Source: a virus. Taken from it: 52,482 bases of DNA. Of this stretch, positions 38,946 to 46,101 are shown piece after piece. Below the pieces are notes generated by a model. That model saw nothing but the letters and a program-made list of their open reading frames with translations. It searched no databases and was not told where the DNA came from. The DNA lies in IMG/VR virus record IMGVR_UViG_3300005253_000354, positions 1 through 52,482 of that record. One strand, given 5' to 3'. Within the stretch, counting starts at the first letter, position 1. Every line of letters starts with the position of its first letter. The position numbers were made by a program, and so were the translations under genes.

Positions 38946-39177
38946 TCCCCGATCCCTGGCCTCTGGAACCCCCTTCACCTGCCCCGGCTGCGGCGCCGAG
39001 ACCGACGACCTCGATGCGCTCGCCGAGACCTGTGTCGATTACGTCTCCGGCATCGGCCGCTGCCCGGCGCGCGCCGAGGTCCTGGACCGCCGGCGCCGGT
39101 GCCAGCACTTCCGCCAGCTCCTCGCCGGTGATCCGGTGGGCGAGCCGTTCATCGCCGGCGACGGAGGGCCGGTATGA
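38938..39177 (+). CDS. Zinc-ribbon-like protein (79 aa)
   Basis: Starts MPDPRSLASGTPFTCPGCGA inside the previous gene (8-bp overlap; ATG 38,935 also possible). CPGC pairs with two later Cys residues (ETCVDYV, GRCPARAE) to form a likely metal site; a final RRRCQHFRQLL follows. The next gene overlaps by 4 bp. Role unknown. Confidence 0.55.
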   Translation: MPDPRSLASGTPFTCPGCGAETDDLDALAETCVDYVSGIGRCPARAEVLDRRRRCQHFRQLLAGDPVGEPFIAGDGGPV

Positions 39178-39641
39178 CCGCAATCCGTCAAACGCGCGCC
39201 GCTGCCGGCCAACCCGGCGCGCAGCAAATCCCCGCCACCTCGGTCAACCCGGCCTATTGGGCGGTGGTGCAGGGCCGGCTTGCGGGCGCGCACCCGGAGA
39301 CGCCAACGGCCGTCAACCCGCACCGCATCCGCGACGCAGGCGGCAGGTTAATCAAGACATGCCGCTCGCGGACCAGCCGGGCCCTGGCGCTGTGCTGGGA
39401 CTACGGCTTCGCCGGCATGCCGCGCGCGCGGCCGAAACCCCGTGACACAGTTTCACGTGGAACAACGCTCCGGCCGCCGCGCGACGATTGGCGGGACCAC
39501 GAAATCGAGGTGCTGCGGCTGGCGCGCTCGGGCGGCCAAGGCCACCTGAGCGACCGGCAACTCGCGGTCATCGTCGGCAAGAGCCACGACGCGGTGCGCG
39601 CGAAGCTGGCGCGCGGGCGGCGCTTGAGCGAGAGAGCGTGA
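39174..39641 (+). CDS. SANT/GcrA-like HTH protein
   Basis: 155 residues. The C-terminal DDWRDHEIEVLRLARSGGQG, then LSDRQLAVIVGKSHDAVRAK, is a Myb/SANT-like three-helix DNA-binding unit, comparable to the N-terminus of GcrA and to many phage small HTH proteins. The N-terminal ~90 residues contain a second basic region. A parS-like sequence lies in its coding region. Confidence 0.6.
   Translation: MTAIRQTRAAAGQPGAQQIPATSVNPAYWAVVQGRLAGAHPETPTAVNPHRIRDAGGRLIKTCRSRTSRALALCWDYGFAGMPRARPKPRDTVSRGTTLRPPRDDWRDHEIEVLRLARSGGQGHLSDRQLAVIVGKSHDAVRAKLARGRRLSERA
39447..39462. other. parS-like 16-mer
   Basis: AGTTTCACGTGGAACA matches the bacterial parS consensus TGTTTCACGTGAAACA at 14 of 16 positions. It lies inside the SANT-like gene (codons for TVSRGT). 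It could be bound by host ParB or be coincidental. Confidence 0.35.
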
Positions 39642-39644
39642 GCG

Positions 39645-40046
39645 ATGGTCGCGCGCTACACGGCCGAGGAGCTGGCCACCATCCGGGAGCTCTTCCCGGC
39701 GGGCGGAGCCGTGGCCTGCCACGCCGTCCTGCCGGACCATACGCTGGGGTCGATCGCCCAAAAGGCAAACCGGATCGGGGTGCGCCTCGACAAGCCGGCC
39801 TACAACGCCGCCATGCGCGCCCGGCGCGCGCGGCAGAAATCCTACAAATACAGCAAGCCGAGGCCGGAGCCGTGCGCGGACGCGCGCCCCCGGGCCTGCC
39901 TGCGCTGCCGCGGGGACTTCCCCAGCGAGGGCATCCACAATCGGATCTGTAAGCACTGCCGCGAGAAGAACGCCAAGACGACGGTCGCGGTTACGCTGTC
40001 CGACGGTTTCGGCGGCTACGTCCCGCCGCACCGGGGGTTGTCGTGA
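39645..40046 (+). CDS. SANT-like HTH plus zinc-ribbon protein
   Basis: 133 residues. N-terminal YTAEELATIRELFPAGGAVA, then HTLGSIAQKANRIGVRL forms a SANT-like HTH. The C-terminal CLRCRGDFPSEGIHNRICKH and CREKN form a zinc ribbon (C-x2-C, C-x2-C). A regulator that may recognise phage DNA; such proteins are common in early regions of alphaproteobacterial phages. Confidence 0.65.
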   Translation: MVARYTAEELATIRELFPAGGAVACHAVLPDHTLGSIAQKANRIGVRLDKPAYNAAMRARRARQKSYKYSKPRPEPCADARPRACLRCRGDFPSEGIHNRICKHCREKNAKTTVAVTLSDGFGGYVPPHRGLS

Positions 40047-40366
40047 GCCGGCCTCCGGAGCGGACGCTTGGCGAGACCGAGCTGCGCGCGCCGCGCCGCC
40101 GGCATCACTCGAACCCGGCATCCGACACCCAGGACCCGCCGCGCGCGAGCGACGCGCTGGTCCGGGCCGCCGACCGCGCGCTCGAGGCGGCGTGCCATTT
40201 CATCGACGGGGATCTCGACTACGGCGCCCTGCGCCTGCTGGCCCAGCGCTACCGCGCCGAGGTCGAGCGCGCGGGGCTGGCGACGGCGCGCGCCGGGGTT
40301 GGCCAGGGCGGCCGGCGCAACGAAAAGAAGTCCCATTTCGTACAATCTGACCCATCGGAAGATTGA
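40043..40366 (+). CDS. Hypothetical early protein (107 aa)
   Basis: GTG start overlaps the previous stop. The N-terminal 35 residues are basic and disordered; ASDALVRAADRALEAACHFI and YGALRLLAQRYRAEVERAGL form two helices. The last part overlaps the DUF5131 gene start. No family recognised. Confidence 0.55.
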   Translation: MSRPPERTLGETELRAPRRRHHSNPASDTQDPPRASDALVRAADRALEAACHFIDGDLDYGALRLLAQRYRAEVERAGLATARAGVGQGGRRNEKKSHFVQSDPSED

Positions 40367-41247
40367 TGGCCGAAAACAGCAAAATCGAGTGGACGGACGC
40401 GACCTGGAACCCCGTCGTCGGCTGCTCGGTCGTCTCGCCCGGCTGCACCAACTGCTATGCCATGCGCATGGCCGGAACGCGGCTCAAGACGACGAAGCCC
40501 TACAGCGGGCTCACCCAGGATACCAAGGCTGGGCCCGTCTGGACCGGCGCGGTGCGGTTCCTCGAGGAGCGTCTTACCCAACCGCTCAAGTGGCGCAAGC
40601 CGCGACGGGTGTTCGTGAACTCCATGGGAGACCTGTTCCATGAGGATGTGCCCGATGATTGGATCGATAAGGTCTTTGCCGTGATGGCTGCCTCGCCGCG
40701 CCACACCTTCCAGGTTCTGACCAAGCGGCCGGAGCGGATGCGCGAGCATGTGCTCCGCCTTTCGAGGACCATAAACCCGCTCGAAGCGGAAGCCCGTGCG
40801 TTCGGCCACACCTTCAATTTCGAGGGTCATTCGCTCCTGCGTTGGCCGATCCCAAATATCTGGCTCGGCACATCGGTCGAGGACCAGCGCCGCGCGGATG
40901 AGCGGATGCCCCATCTGCTGAACGCGCCGGCAGCAGTGCGGTTCCTGTCGTGTGAACCCCTGCTAGGGCCGATTGACTTGCGGGAAGTATCAACCGCAGG
41001 CGTGGGTGCCGCCGCTGGGAACAAGATGGCCGACTGCCTTCATTGGGTCATCGCCGGCGGCGAGAGCGGCCCGCGCGCGCGGGGCATGGATCCAGCCTGG
41101 CCACGATCGATCAGAGACCAATGCCGAGAGGCGGGCGTGCCGTTCTTCATGAAGCAGATGTCGCGCAAGGCGCCGATCCCCGCCGATCTCATGGTGCGGG
41201 AATTTCCAAGGTCGGATTCTGCACCAAGTAGCGAGGAGCCGAAATAG
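40366..41247 (+). CDS. DUF5131 (phage Gp37/Gp68) radical-SAM-like protein
   Basis: 293 residues. KIEWTDATWNPVVGCSVVSP with GCTNCYAMR gives Cys20, Cys27 and Cys30 (C-x6-C-x2-C), the signature of DUF5131, a radical-SAM-like family. HTFQVLTKRPERM, IWLGTSVEDQRRAD and HWVIAGGESGPRAR are also typical of it. ATG 40,366 follows GGAAGATTG. The next gene encodes a PP-loop protein; the two may act on the same nucleic acid or nucleotide substrate. Reaction unknown. Confidence 0.85.
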   Translation: MAENSKIEWTDATWNPVVGCSVVSPGCTNCYAMRMAGTRLKTTKPYSGLTQDTKAGPVWTGAVRFLEERLTQPLKWRKPRRVFVNSMGDLFHEDVPDDWIDKVFAVMAASPRHTFQVLTKRPERMREHVLRLSRTINPLEAEARAFGHTFNFEGHSLLRWPIPNIWLGTSVEDQRRADERMPHLLNAPAAVRFLSCEPLLGPIDLREVSTAGVGAAAGNKMADCLHWVIAGGESGPRARGMDPAWPRSIRDQCREAGVPFFMKQMSRKAPIPADLMVREFPRSDSAPSSEEPK

Positions 41248-42023
41248 TGGCCCGAATCATCTCCTGGTTTAGCTGCGGAGCACCTAGCGCGGTGGCCACC
41301 AAATTGGCCCGCCCGGACGTGATCGCCTATTGCGAAGTCAAGGAGGAGCACCCGGACAACATGCGGTTCCTGCGTGATTGCGAGAAGTGGTTTGGCCAGG
41401 AAGTTCTGATCCTGGGGAACGACAAATACGGCCGCTCGGCCCGTGAGGTTTGGCGGCAAACCCGATTCCTGGTTGGCCCCACGGGCGCCCGTTGCACCAC
41501 CGAGCTGAAGAAGAAGGTTCGCCAGCAATTTCAAGAGCCGGATGATGTGATTGTGATGGGCTACACGGCCGATGAAACCGACCGGGTTGCGAAGTTCCAG
41601 GGGGCCAATGCCGAGGGGCATAACCTCTGGCCTATCCTGATTGAGCGAGGTCTGACCCGAAGCGACTGCAAGGCCGTGGTCGAGAGGGCGGGCATCGAAC
41701 TTCCGGCCATGTACCTCCTGGGCTATCGGAACAACAACTGCATCGGCTGCATCAAGGGCCAGGCCGGCTACTGGAACAAGATCAAGGACGATTTCCCCGA
41801 GGATTTCCAGGAAACAGCCCAGATCGAGGCGGAACTAGGGCGCACTATCTGCAAGCGGGAATGGACCAATGGAGGCGGTGAGCGGCAGCTAGAGCGGTTT
41901 CCGTTGACTGAGTTGCCGCCGGACCTCGGCGACTATCCCAACGAGACGGATATCGAGTGCAGCCTGTTCTGCCGGATGGCCGAGCAAGATATGTCCGTTA
42001 TTGACACTCAGGAGAAGGGTTGA
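41247..42023 (+). CDS. PP-loop ATPase / PAPS reductase-like protein
   Basis: 258 residues starting with GTG in the previous stop. ISWFSCGAPSAVATKLA is a PP-loop variant (S-x-G-x-x-S), YCEVKEEHPDN corresponds to the second motif of PAPS-reductase-like proteins, and GARCTTELKKKV to the common C-x(2)-E-x-K-x element. A Cys pair follows (NNNCIGCIKGQAGYWNKI), similar to DndC/tRNA thiolation proteins. A role in sulfur or nucleotide chemistry, perhaps modification of nucleic acids, is plausible. Confidence 0.75.
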   Translation: MARIISWFSCGAPSAVATKLARPDVIAYCEVKEEHPDNMRFLRDCEKWFGQEVLILGNDKYGRSAREVWRQTRFLVGPTGARCTTELKKKVRQQFQEPDDVIVMGYTADETDRVAKFQGANAEGHNLWPILIERGLTRSDCKAVVERAGIELPAMYLLGYRNNNCIGCIKGQAGYWNKIKDDFPEDFQETAQIEAELGRTICKREWTNGGGERQLERFPLTELPPDLGDYPNETDIECSLFCRMAEQDMSVIDTQEKG

Positions 42024-42202
42024 TGCGTTGCGTCTATTTCTACGGTTGCCGCTTCGCTGGTAGGTGTAAATCCGAGTGCGGTGATGCTCGCCCTTCTGAC
42101 CCAGAGGAGGCGAAGCAGGCACTTCAAGACCGGATGAAATGGGAACAGGATCATCGACCGCCCGGCTCCGTTTATCAACGATCTGAGGCCGGCGATGATT
42201 GA
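42023..42202 (+). CDS. Small Cys-rich protein (59 aa)
   Basis: Product MRCVYFYGCRFAGRCKSECG and a charged tail. Four Cys within 19 residues suggest a metal or Fe-S site. AGGAGAAG precedes the start; TCCGTTA lies at 41,994, the first of the boundary motifs in this region. Confidence 0.6.
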   Translation: MRCVYFYGCRFAGRCKSECGDARPSDPEEAKQALQDRMKWEQDHRPPGSVYQRSEAGDD

Positions 42203-42362
42203 CCCCGAATCCGAGCGGAATTGGCCCGAAGATTTCTCGCACGAGAACGGCAATTACTTCTGCCGTTGCTGTCACTGCGGGAAGGATTTCATCGGCCATA
42301 AGCGCCGGGTGGTCTGCAAGGTATGCTCGACCGGCTCCGTTAAAGACACAGGAGAAAGCTGA
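42195..42362 (+). CDS. Zinc-ribbon micro-protein (55 aa)
   Basis: ATG 42,195 lies in the previous gene (8-bp overlap). NYFCRCCHCGKDFIGHKRRV and VCKVCS form a C-x2-C...C-x2-C zinc ribbon. Its last eight residues, SVKDTGES, come from the repeated boundary segment and are identical with those of the gene at 43,418. Confidence 0.65.
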   Translation: MIDPESERNWPEDFSHENGNYFCRCCHCGKDFIGHKRRVVCKVCSTGSVKDTGES

Positions 42363-42546
42363 TGGAGTGGGCGTGGCCTCAGTGGGTTTACGCAGGTCTT
42401 TTCGTTTTGAACATCGTCCTCTGCGTATCGAAGCATGGCGAGTCCCGCGAACCATACAACGGACCGCTCGCGACCATCTGTGCGGCGGTTTCTATATGGA
42501 TTCTTTATGAAGGCGGCTTTTGGACGCCAGTCCAATGAGGTCCGTT
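42336..42546 (+). repeat. 211-bp duplicated cassette, copy 1
   Basis: Exact copy of 43,553-43,763. It starts with TCCGTTAAAG and ends with TCCGTT, and contains the Shine-Dalgarno and the full gene of a 58-residue membrane protein. Bases outside the segment differ at once on both sides. Confidence 0.95.
42362..42538 (+). CDS. Two-helix membrane micro-protein (58 aa), copy 1
   Basis: The product starts MEWAWPQWVYAGLFVLNIVL and has a second hydrophobic helix (LATICAAVSIWILYEGGFW) after a polar loop (SKHGESREPYNGP). AGGAGAAAG is 6-8 nt upstream of the start. It is identical to the gene at 43,579. Predicted small inner-membrane protein of unknown function. Confidence 0.7.
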   Translation: MEWAWPQWVYAGLFVLNIVLCVSKHGESREPYNGPLATICAAVSIWILYEGGFWTPVQ

Positions 42547-42565
42547 TGTAAGACGGGAGACAACG

Positions 42566-42931
42566 ATGGCTGAACGCATCCAGAGTCAACGCACGAAGGG
42601 TTGGAAAATGCCGCCCAATACGGTCTACGTCGGGCGGCCTAGCCGGTGGGGAAATCTTTGGACGATAGGGACCGTTGCTTGTGGCTGCCGCTCCGTTGGG
42701 GAGTGTACCCACAATCAGTTTCGAACGGATACCGCCACCGAAGCTGTCGAGGCCTACCGCCAATGGTTACATCAACATCGACCTGCGCGCCTGGAAGCAA
42801 AACTCGCGCCGCTACGCGGCAAGAACCTAGCCTGTTGGTGCCCGCCGGGCCATCCCTGCCATGCGGATGTGCTGTTGGAGATGGCGAATGGGTCCGATTC
42901 CGGACGATCTGACGGGGGCGAGAAAACATGA
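42566..42931 (+). CDS. DUF4326 protein
   Basis: 121 residues. NTVYVGRPSRWGNLW at the N-terminus and LRGKNLACWCPPGHPCHADV near the C-terminus are characteristic of DUF4326, a small domain frequent in phages, with a Cys-rich possible metal site. Preceded by GGGAGA. The function of the family is unknown; nucleotide-related roles have been suggested by its genomic company. Confidence 0.8.
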   Translation: MAERIQSQRTKGWKMPPNTVYVGRPSRWGNLWTIGTVACGCRSVGECTHNQFRTDTATEAVEAYRQWLHQHRPARLEAKLAPLRGKNLACWCPPGHPCHADVLLEMANGSDSGRSDGGEKT

Positions 42932-43200
42932 CCGATTCGATGGTTTTCCCGAGCGAAATGACGCCCGAGCTTCAAGACATATTGGGCCGGCCAAACTTCG
43001 TTTGCGGCCCTATCGCTCATATCTTCCAAGCCGCCGGCGCGGACATCCCACGGAAAGCCGAGGCCGAGCAGGCGTTCGTTCTGCATTGGATGATCAAGCT
43101 GTATCTGACGCATGGCGATCGCTGGCGTGAAATCGGCGAGGAAGAGCTTAAAGAGGTCCGCGCGGCTGCGTCCGTATCTGCACCAGCACCGGAGGACTGA
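42928..43200 (+). CDS. Hypothetical early protein (90 aa)
   Basis: The helical product starts MTDSMVFPSEMTPELQDILG and contains QAFVLHWMIKLYLTHGDRWR. ATGA overlap with the DUF4326 gene. Similar sequences are widespread as unnamed phage proteins. GGCGAG upstream is the probable Shine-Dalgarno. Confidence 0.6.
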   Translation: MTDSMVFPSEMTPELQDILGRPNFVCGPIAHIFQAAGADIPRKAEAEQAFVLHWMIKLYLTHGDRWREIGEEELKEVRAAASVSAPAPED

Positions 43201-43203
43201 AAA

Positions 43204-43425
43204 ATGACCCTGTTAGTCCCGCTTGAAGACTACGGAGACATCGCCCGCCAGTATCGAGGCACCTCCGCCTGCGGGGCCATTCTGGGGCTGTTGAAAGAGG
43301 TTGTGCAACAGCGGAAGGCGCTGGCCTTCGCCGCCTCGGTCATCAAGAGCGGCGAGCCTTGGACCGAAACATGCGAGCGAGAGATAGGGTCGCTTCTGTC
43401 CCCTATCGAGGCAGATCATGACTGA
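43204..43425 (+). CDS. Hypothetical early protein (73 aa)
   Basis: Starts MTLLVPLEDYGDIARQYRGT and is mainly helical (AILGLLKEVVQQRKALAFAA). GAGGACTG precedes the start. Eight-base overlap with the next gene. No family recognised. Confidence 0.55.
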   Translation: MTLLVPLEDYGDIARQYRGTSACGAILGLLKEVVQQRKALAFAASVIKSGEPWTETCEREIGSLLSPIEADHD

Positions 43426-43579
43426 TTTAGAAGTCATAGAAAAAGCGGTAGCCGAGACAGTGAATATAGCCGCCGTGGCCGAGCGATGTCTGTCTGAGGA
43501 GACGATCGCTCGCATTGCGATCGACATCTACAAAGCCACGCTAGCGGAAAAGTCCGTTAAAGACACAGGAGAAAGCTGA
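43418..43579 (+). CDS. Small helical protein (53 aa)
   Basis: Product MTDLEVIEKAVAETVNIAAV then ERCLSEETIARIAIDIY and the tail SVKDTGES. The tail comes from the first bases of the 211-bp repeat, so the cassette has replaced the original 3' end of this gene. Confidence 0.55.
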   Translation: MTDLEVIEKAVAETVNIAAVAERCLSEETIARIAIDIYKATLAEKSVKDTGES

Positions 43580-43763
43580 TGGAGTGGGCGTGGCCTCAGT
43601 GGGTTTACGCAGGTCTTTTCGTTTTGAACATCGTCCTCTGCGTATCGAAGCATGGCGAGTCCCGCGAACCATACAACGGACCGCTCGCGACCATCTGTGC
43701 GGCGGTTTCTATATGGATTCTTTATGAAGGCGGCTTTTGGACGCCAGTCCAATGAGGTCCGTT
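43553..43763 (+). repeat. 211-bp duplicated cassette, copy 2
   Basis: Letter-for-letter copy of 42,336-42,546, lying 1,217 bp downstream in the same orientation. Bordered by TCCGTT on both ends. Confidence 0.95.
43579..43755 (+). CDS. Two-helix membrane micro-protein (58 aa), copy 2
   Basis: Identical at DNA and protein level to the gene at 42,362. Its ATG overlaps the preceding stop (TGATG). Two identical copies within 1.2 kb imply very recent duplication or gene conversion. Confidence 0.7.
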   Translation: MEWAWPQWVYAGLFVLNIVLCVSKHGESREPYNGPLATICAAVSIWILYEGGFWTPVQ

Positions 43764-43792
43764 ATTGCGCCAGCTAGGCCCGAGGAAGATTG

Positions 43793-44689
43793 ATGCCCAG
43801 AATCGCGTCAAAATCAGCTTCTGAACCGAGACGGCCGGCGTTACGCTGGCACGGCGGGAAGTGGCTGCTCGCGCCCTGGATCATCGAACATTTCCCGGCG
43901 CACCGGATCTACGTTGAGCCTTTTGGTGGGGCAGCCTCGGTACTAATCCGCAAGCCGAGATGCTACGGCGAGGTCTACAATGACCTGGATGGCGAGGCGG
44001 TCAATCTGTTCCAGGTGCTGCGCTCCGATCGCGCCAGCGAGCTGGTCGAGAATTTGCGCCTGACCCCCTTCGCGCGGGAGGAATTCGAAGCGGCATACCA
44101 GCCCGGCCAGGATCCTGTGGAGCGCGCCCGATGCCTAGTGGTGAGGTCCTTCCAGGGGTTCGGATCGGACGGCTTCAACCTAGGCGCGCGGCGAACCGGC
44201 TTCCGGGCGAACGCCAATCGCAATGGTACGACGCCGGCGCAGGACTGGGCCAACTATCCGGAAGCCCTCGGCGCCTTGATCGAGCGATTCCAGGGCGTGG
44301 TGATCGAGAGCCGGGACGCACAGGGCTGCATGGGTCAGCACGACGGACCGGGCACGCTGCACTACGTTGACCCGCCCTATCTGCCGGAAACACGGTCGAC
44401 CAAGAAAAAGAACGGCGAGCGGTATCACGCCTACGCGCATGAGCTGACGGCCGAGGACCACGCCGATCTCTTGGCCTACATCCAGGACCTCAAGGGAATG
44501 GTGGTGCTCTCAGGCTATCCCTCGGCGCTCTACGACGACGCGCTGCCGGCGTGGTTCCGCGTCGAGCGCAAGGCCCTGGCGGACGGCGCCCGTGAGCGTA
44601 CCGAGGTCCTGTGGGTCAACCCGGCAGGATGGCGGGCGCGCGACCATGGGCTGTTCGGTGGGTCGGTTTGTGAGGCACCCGATGGTTGA
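43793..44689 (+). CDS. D12-class adenine-N6 DNA methyltransferase (Dam-like)
   Basis: 298 residues. RWHGGKWLLAPWIIEHFP and the SAM-binding VEPFGGAAS (41-49) are typical of the D12 class; the catalytic DPPY is at 193-196. FQGFGSDGFN lies between them, as in phage Dam-like enzymes. GAGGAAG precedes ATG 43,793. It probably methylates phage DNA (GATC-type targets are common in the class) for restriction avoidance. Confidence 0.88.
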   Translation: MPRIASKSASEPRRPALRWHGGKWLLAPWIIEHFPAHRIYVEPFGGAASVLIRKPRCYGEVYNDLDGEAVNLFQVLRSDRASELVENLRLTPFAREEFEAAYQPGQDPVERARCLVVRSFQGFGSDGFNLGARRTGFRANANRNGTTPAQDWANYPEALGALIERFQGVVIESRDAQGCMGQHDGPGTLHYVDPPYLPETRSTKKKNGERYHAYAHELTAEDHADLLAYIQDLKGMVVLSGYPSALYDDALPAWFRVERKALADGARERTEVLWVNPAGWRARDHGLFGGSVCEAPDG

Positions 44690-45137
44690 CACCTACCCGA
44701 TGCCCAAAGACGGCTGGACGTGCTTCCACTGCGGGGAGGCCTTCAAGAAGGCCGGCGCTGCCGCCGATCACTTTGGCGACGATCCCACGCATGGAGAACC
44801 GGCGTGCGTTTTGAAGTTGGCCAACGGTGATCGAGGTCTGGTCGTGGAATTGCGCAAGGCCGTCCGGCGCGGCCAACGCTTCGCCGACAAGAACGAATCT
44901 CTCGAATATCAATTGGATGCCGCGACGCGGGGCTACGCGCGCATCGCCGGCGCTCGAAACGAGCATGAGGCTTTCATGGAATACGACGCTATGGAAGGCC
45001 GGGCGCTGACGGCCGAGGCGATCATTGCAGACATGGCGCGCCGAGTTCCGGCAATGGTCGAGGCTTCACGCCGGCGCGTCTGTTCCCTCGGCTCCGTTAT
45101 CGGACGATCTGAGCCCGAGGGAAAAACCGATGCCTGA
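44682..45137 (+). CDS. Zinc-finger early protein (151 aa)
   Basis: Start MVDTYPMPKDGWTCFHCGEA overlaps the methylase by 8 bp. FHCGEAF plus a later His (AAADHFGDDPTHGEPAC) forms a C-x2-C...H..C metal site seen in unnamed phage proteins. The rest is a long helix (VVELRKAVRRGQRFADKNES). Its last bases contain a TCCGTT boundary motif and overlap the next gene. Confidence 0.6.
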   Translation: MVDTYPMPKDGWTCFHCGEAFKKAGAAADHFGDDPTHGEPACVLKLANGDRGLVVELRKAVRRGQRFADKNESLEYQLDAATRGYARIAGARNEHEAFMEYDAMEGRALTAEAIIADMARRVPAMVEASRRRVCSLGSVIGRSEPEGKTDA

Positions 45138-45315
45138 CGCGCCATTTCAAACTTGTCCGACGTGCGGCACGCCAAAAATCGAGAGGTCTCACGCGCTCGT
45201 TCTCTACTTCCGGAATGATGCCGACCGCGAGGAATTTGCGGCTGTCGTTAAGGCCGAAATGCCCAACGCTACGGTGTATCCGGTTGGGTCCGGCGAAGGC
45301 CAGAAAAATGGCTGA
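45130..45315 (+). CDS. Zinc-ribbon micro-protein (61 aa)
   Basis: MPDAPFQTCPTCGTPKIERS has one C-x2-C pair; the remainder (LVLYFRNDADREEFAAVVKA) looks like a small alpha/beta unit. GAGGGAAAA precedes it. It overlaps both neighbours by 8 bp. Confidence 0.55.
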   Translation: MPDAPFQTCPTCGTPKIERSHALVLYFRNDADREEFAAVVKAEMPNATVYPVGSGEGQKNG

Positions 45316-45538
45316 AATCACCGAAAACGACATCAAGATTATGCAACAGCACAGCCCAACCGAATGGGGCTTGCCAACGTCGTTGGGGACACCGAAAGAC
45401 TATGCCTGTCTTTGTAAGCTAGGGCTCTTGGAGTTCATGGATTTCTTTGAAAATGGGCGGCACACGATGAAATTTGGCCTGTCACGGGACGGCAAATCTT
45501 TGCTCGATGATTCGGTTAAGCCGGGAATGAGAAAATGA
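45308..45538 (+). CDS. Hypothetical early protein (76 aa)
   Basis: MAEITENDIKIMQQHSPTEW, then a helical-beta body ending GLSRDGKSLLDDSVKPGMRK, like a small winged-helix (LCKLGLLEFMDFF..FGLSRDG). Codon use is AT-richer than in late genes. Function unknown. Confidence 0.55.
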   Translation: MAEITENDIKIMQQHSPTEWGLPTSLGTPKDYACLCKLGLLEFMDFFENGRHTMKFGLSRDGKSLLDDSVKPGMRK

Positions 45539-45636
45539 GTAACAATCGTGCGTCGAGTTGTCCACGAAACCGCCCACAGGATGGGCCGTGTACGGGCGGC
45601 TACGTATCTGCACCAGGAAAGCATTGTCATGATTGA
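45535..45636 (+). CDS. Cys-rich micro-protein (33 aa)
   Basis: ATG 45,535 lies in the previous stop (ATGA), and its stop overlaps the next ATG. The product MSNNRASSCPRNRPQDGPCT has three Cys in all and ends GKHCHD. Coupled overlaps on both sides support translation, but the size makes it tentative. Confidence 0.4.
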   Translation: MSNNRASSCPRNRPQDGPCTGGYVSAPGKHCHD

Positions 45637-45928
45637 GGGCCAAAAACACTGTCTGAACGCCCTACATGGGCTCACCTACCCGGGCGAGACATGCGTACCA
45701 TTCGTGCCGATCCAAGACCTAACAGGCTACGATCGAAGCACAGTTCGGCGCCATGTGAGGGCCTTGGCTCGAAAGGGACTTGCGACCTATCACCGGGGCC
45801 TCTGGACCGAGGACGGCGAGCCGGCGGGTGCTGGATACTGCATCACAAAGACCGGGATAGAGACCGTCGAGGCCCTTGAGTCCCCCAACTGCACCACCGA
45901 AGCGCCCACCCCGGCGCCTGAAAAGTAA
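45629..45928 (+). CDS. Winged-helix regulator (99 aa)
   Basis: From MIEGQKHCLNALHGLTYPGE the protein contains PIQDLTGYDRSTVRRHVRAL and ARKGLATYHRGLWTEDGEPA, then GAGYCITKTGIETVEAL: a MarR/ArsR-type winged helix with a clear recognition helix. ATG 45,629 is preferred to earlier in-frame starts. Likely a transcription regulator at the end of the small-gene cluster. Confidence 0.65.
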   Translation: MIEGQKHCLNALHGLTYPGETCVPFVPIQDLTGYDRSTVRRHVRALARKGLATYHRGLWTEDGEPAGAGYCITKTGIETVEALESPNCTTEAPTPAPEK

Positions 45929-45988
45929 GGTCGAGATGAGTTTCGCACACCCCGTTTTTAGCCCCCCGAGCACCAGAACCGTGCCTGG

Positions 45989-45997
45989 TGATATAAT
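45989..45997 (+). promoter_or_regulatory. Extended -10 promoter before the recombinase gene
   Basis: TGATATAAT gives a perfect TATAAT with the extended TGn element. No good -35 is visible. It lies 105 bp before the serine recombinase start, in a 173-bp gap (45,929-46,101) without genes. Confidence 0.6.
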
Positions 45998-46101
45998 GCG
46001 ACAGCCTTACGGGGCAGCGCGGCGTGCGGAACTGTGGTGCAAAACCCCGATTCCGGCTATGCCGCGGAAACCCATGGAGAAAAGTACAGGGGGGAATCGC
46101 G

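Noticed and set aside
43173-45616. 13-mer GTATCTGCACCAG shared by two early genes
   Set aside because: A 13-base match between two sites in 52 kb is expected by chance several times; flanks differ.
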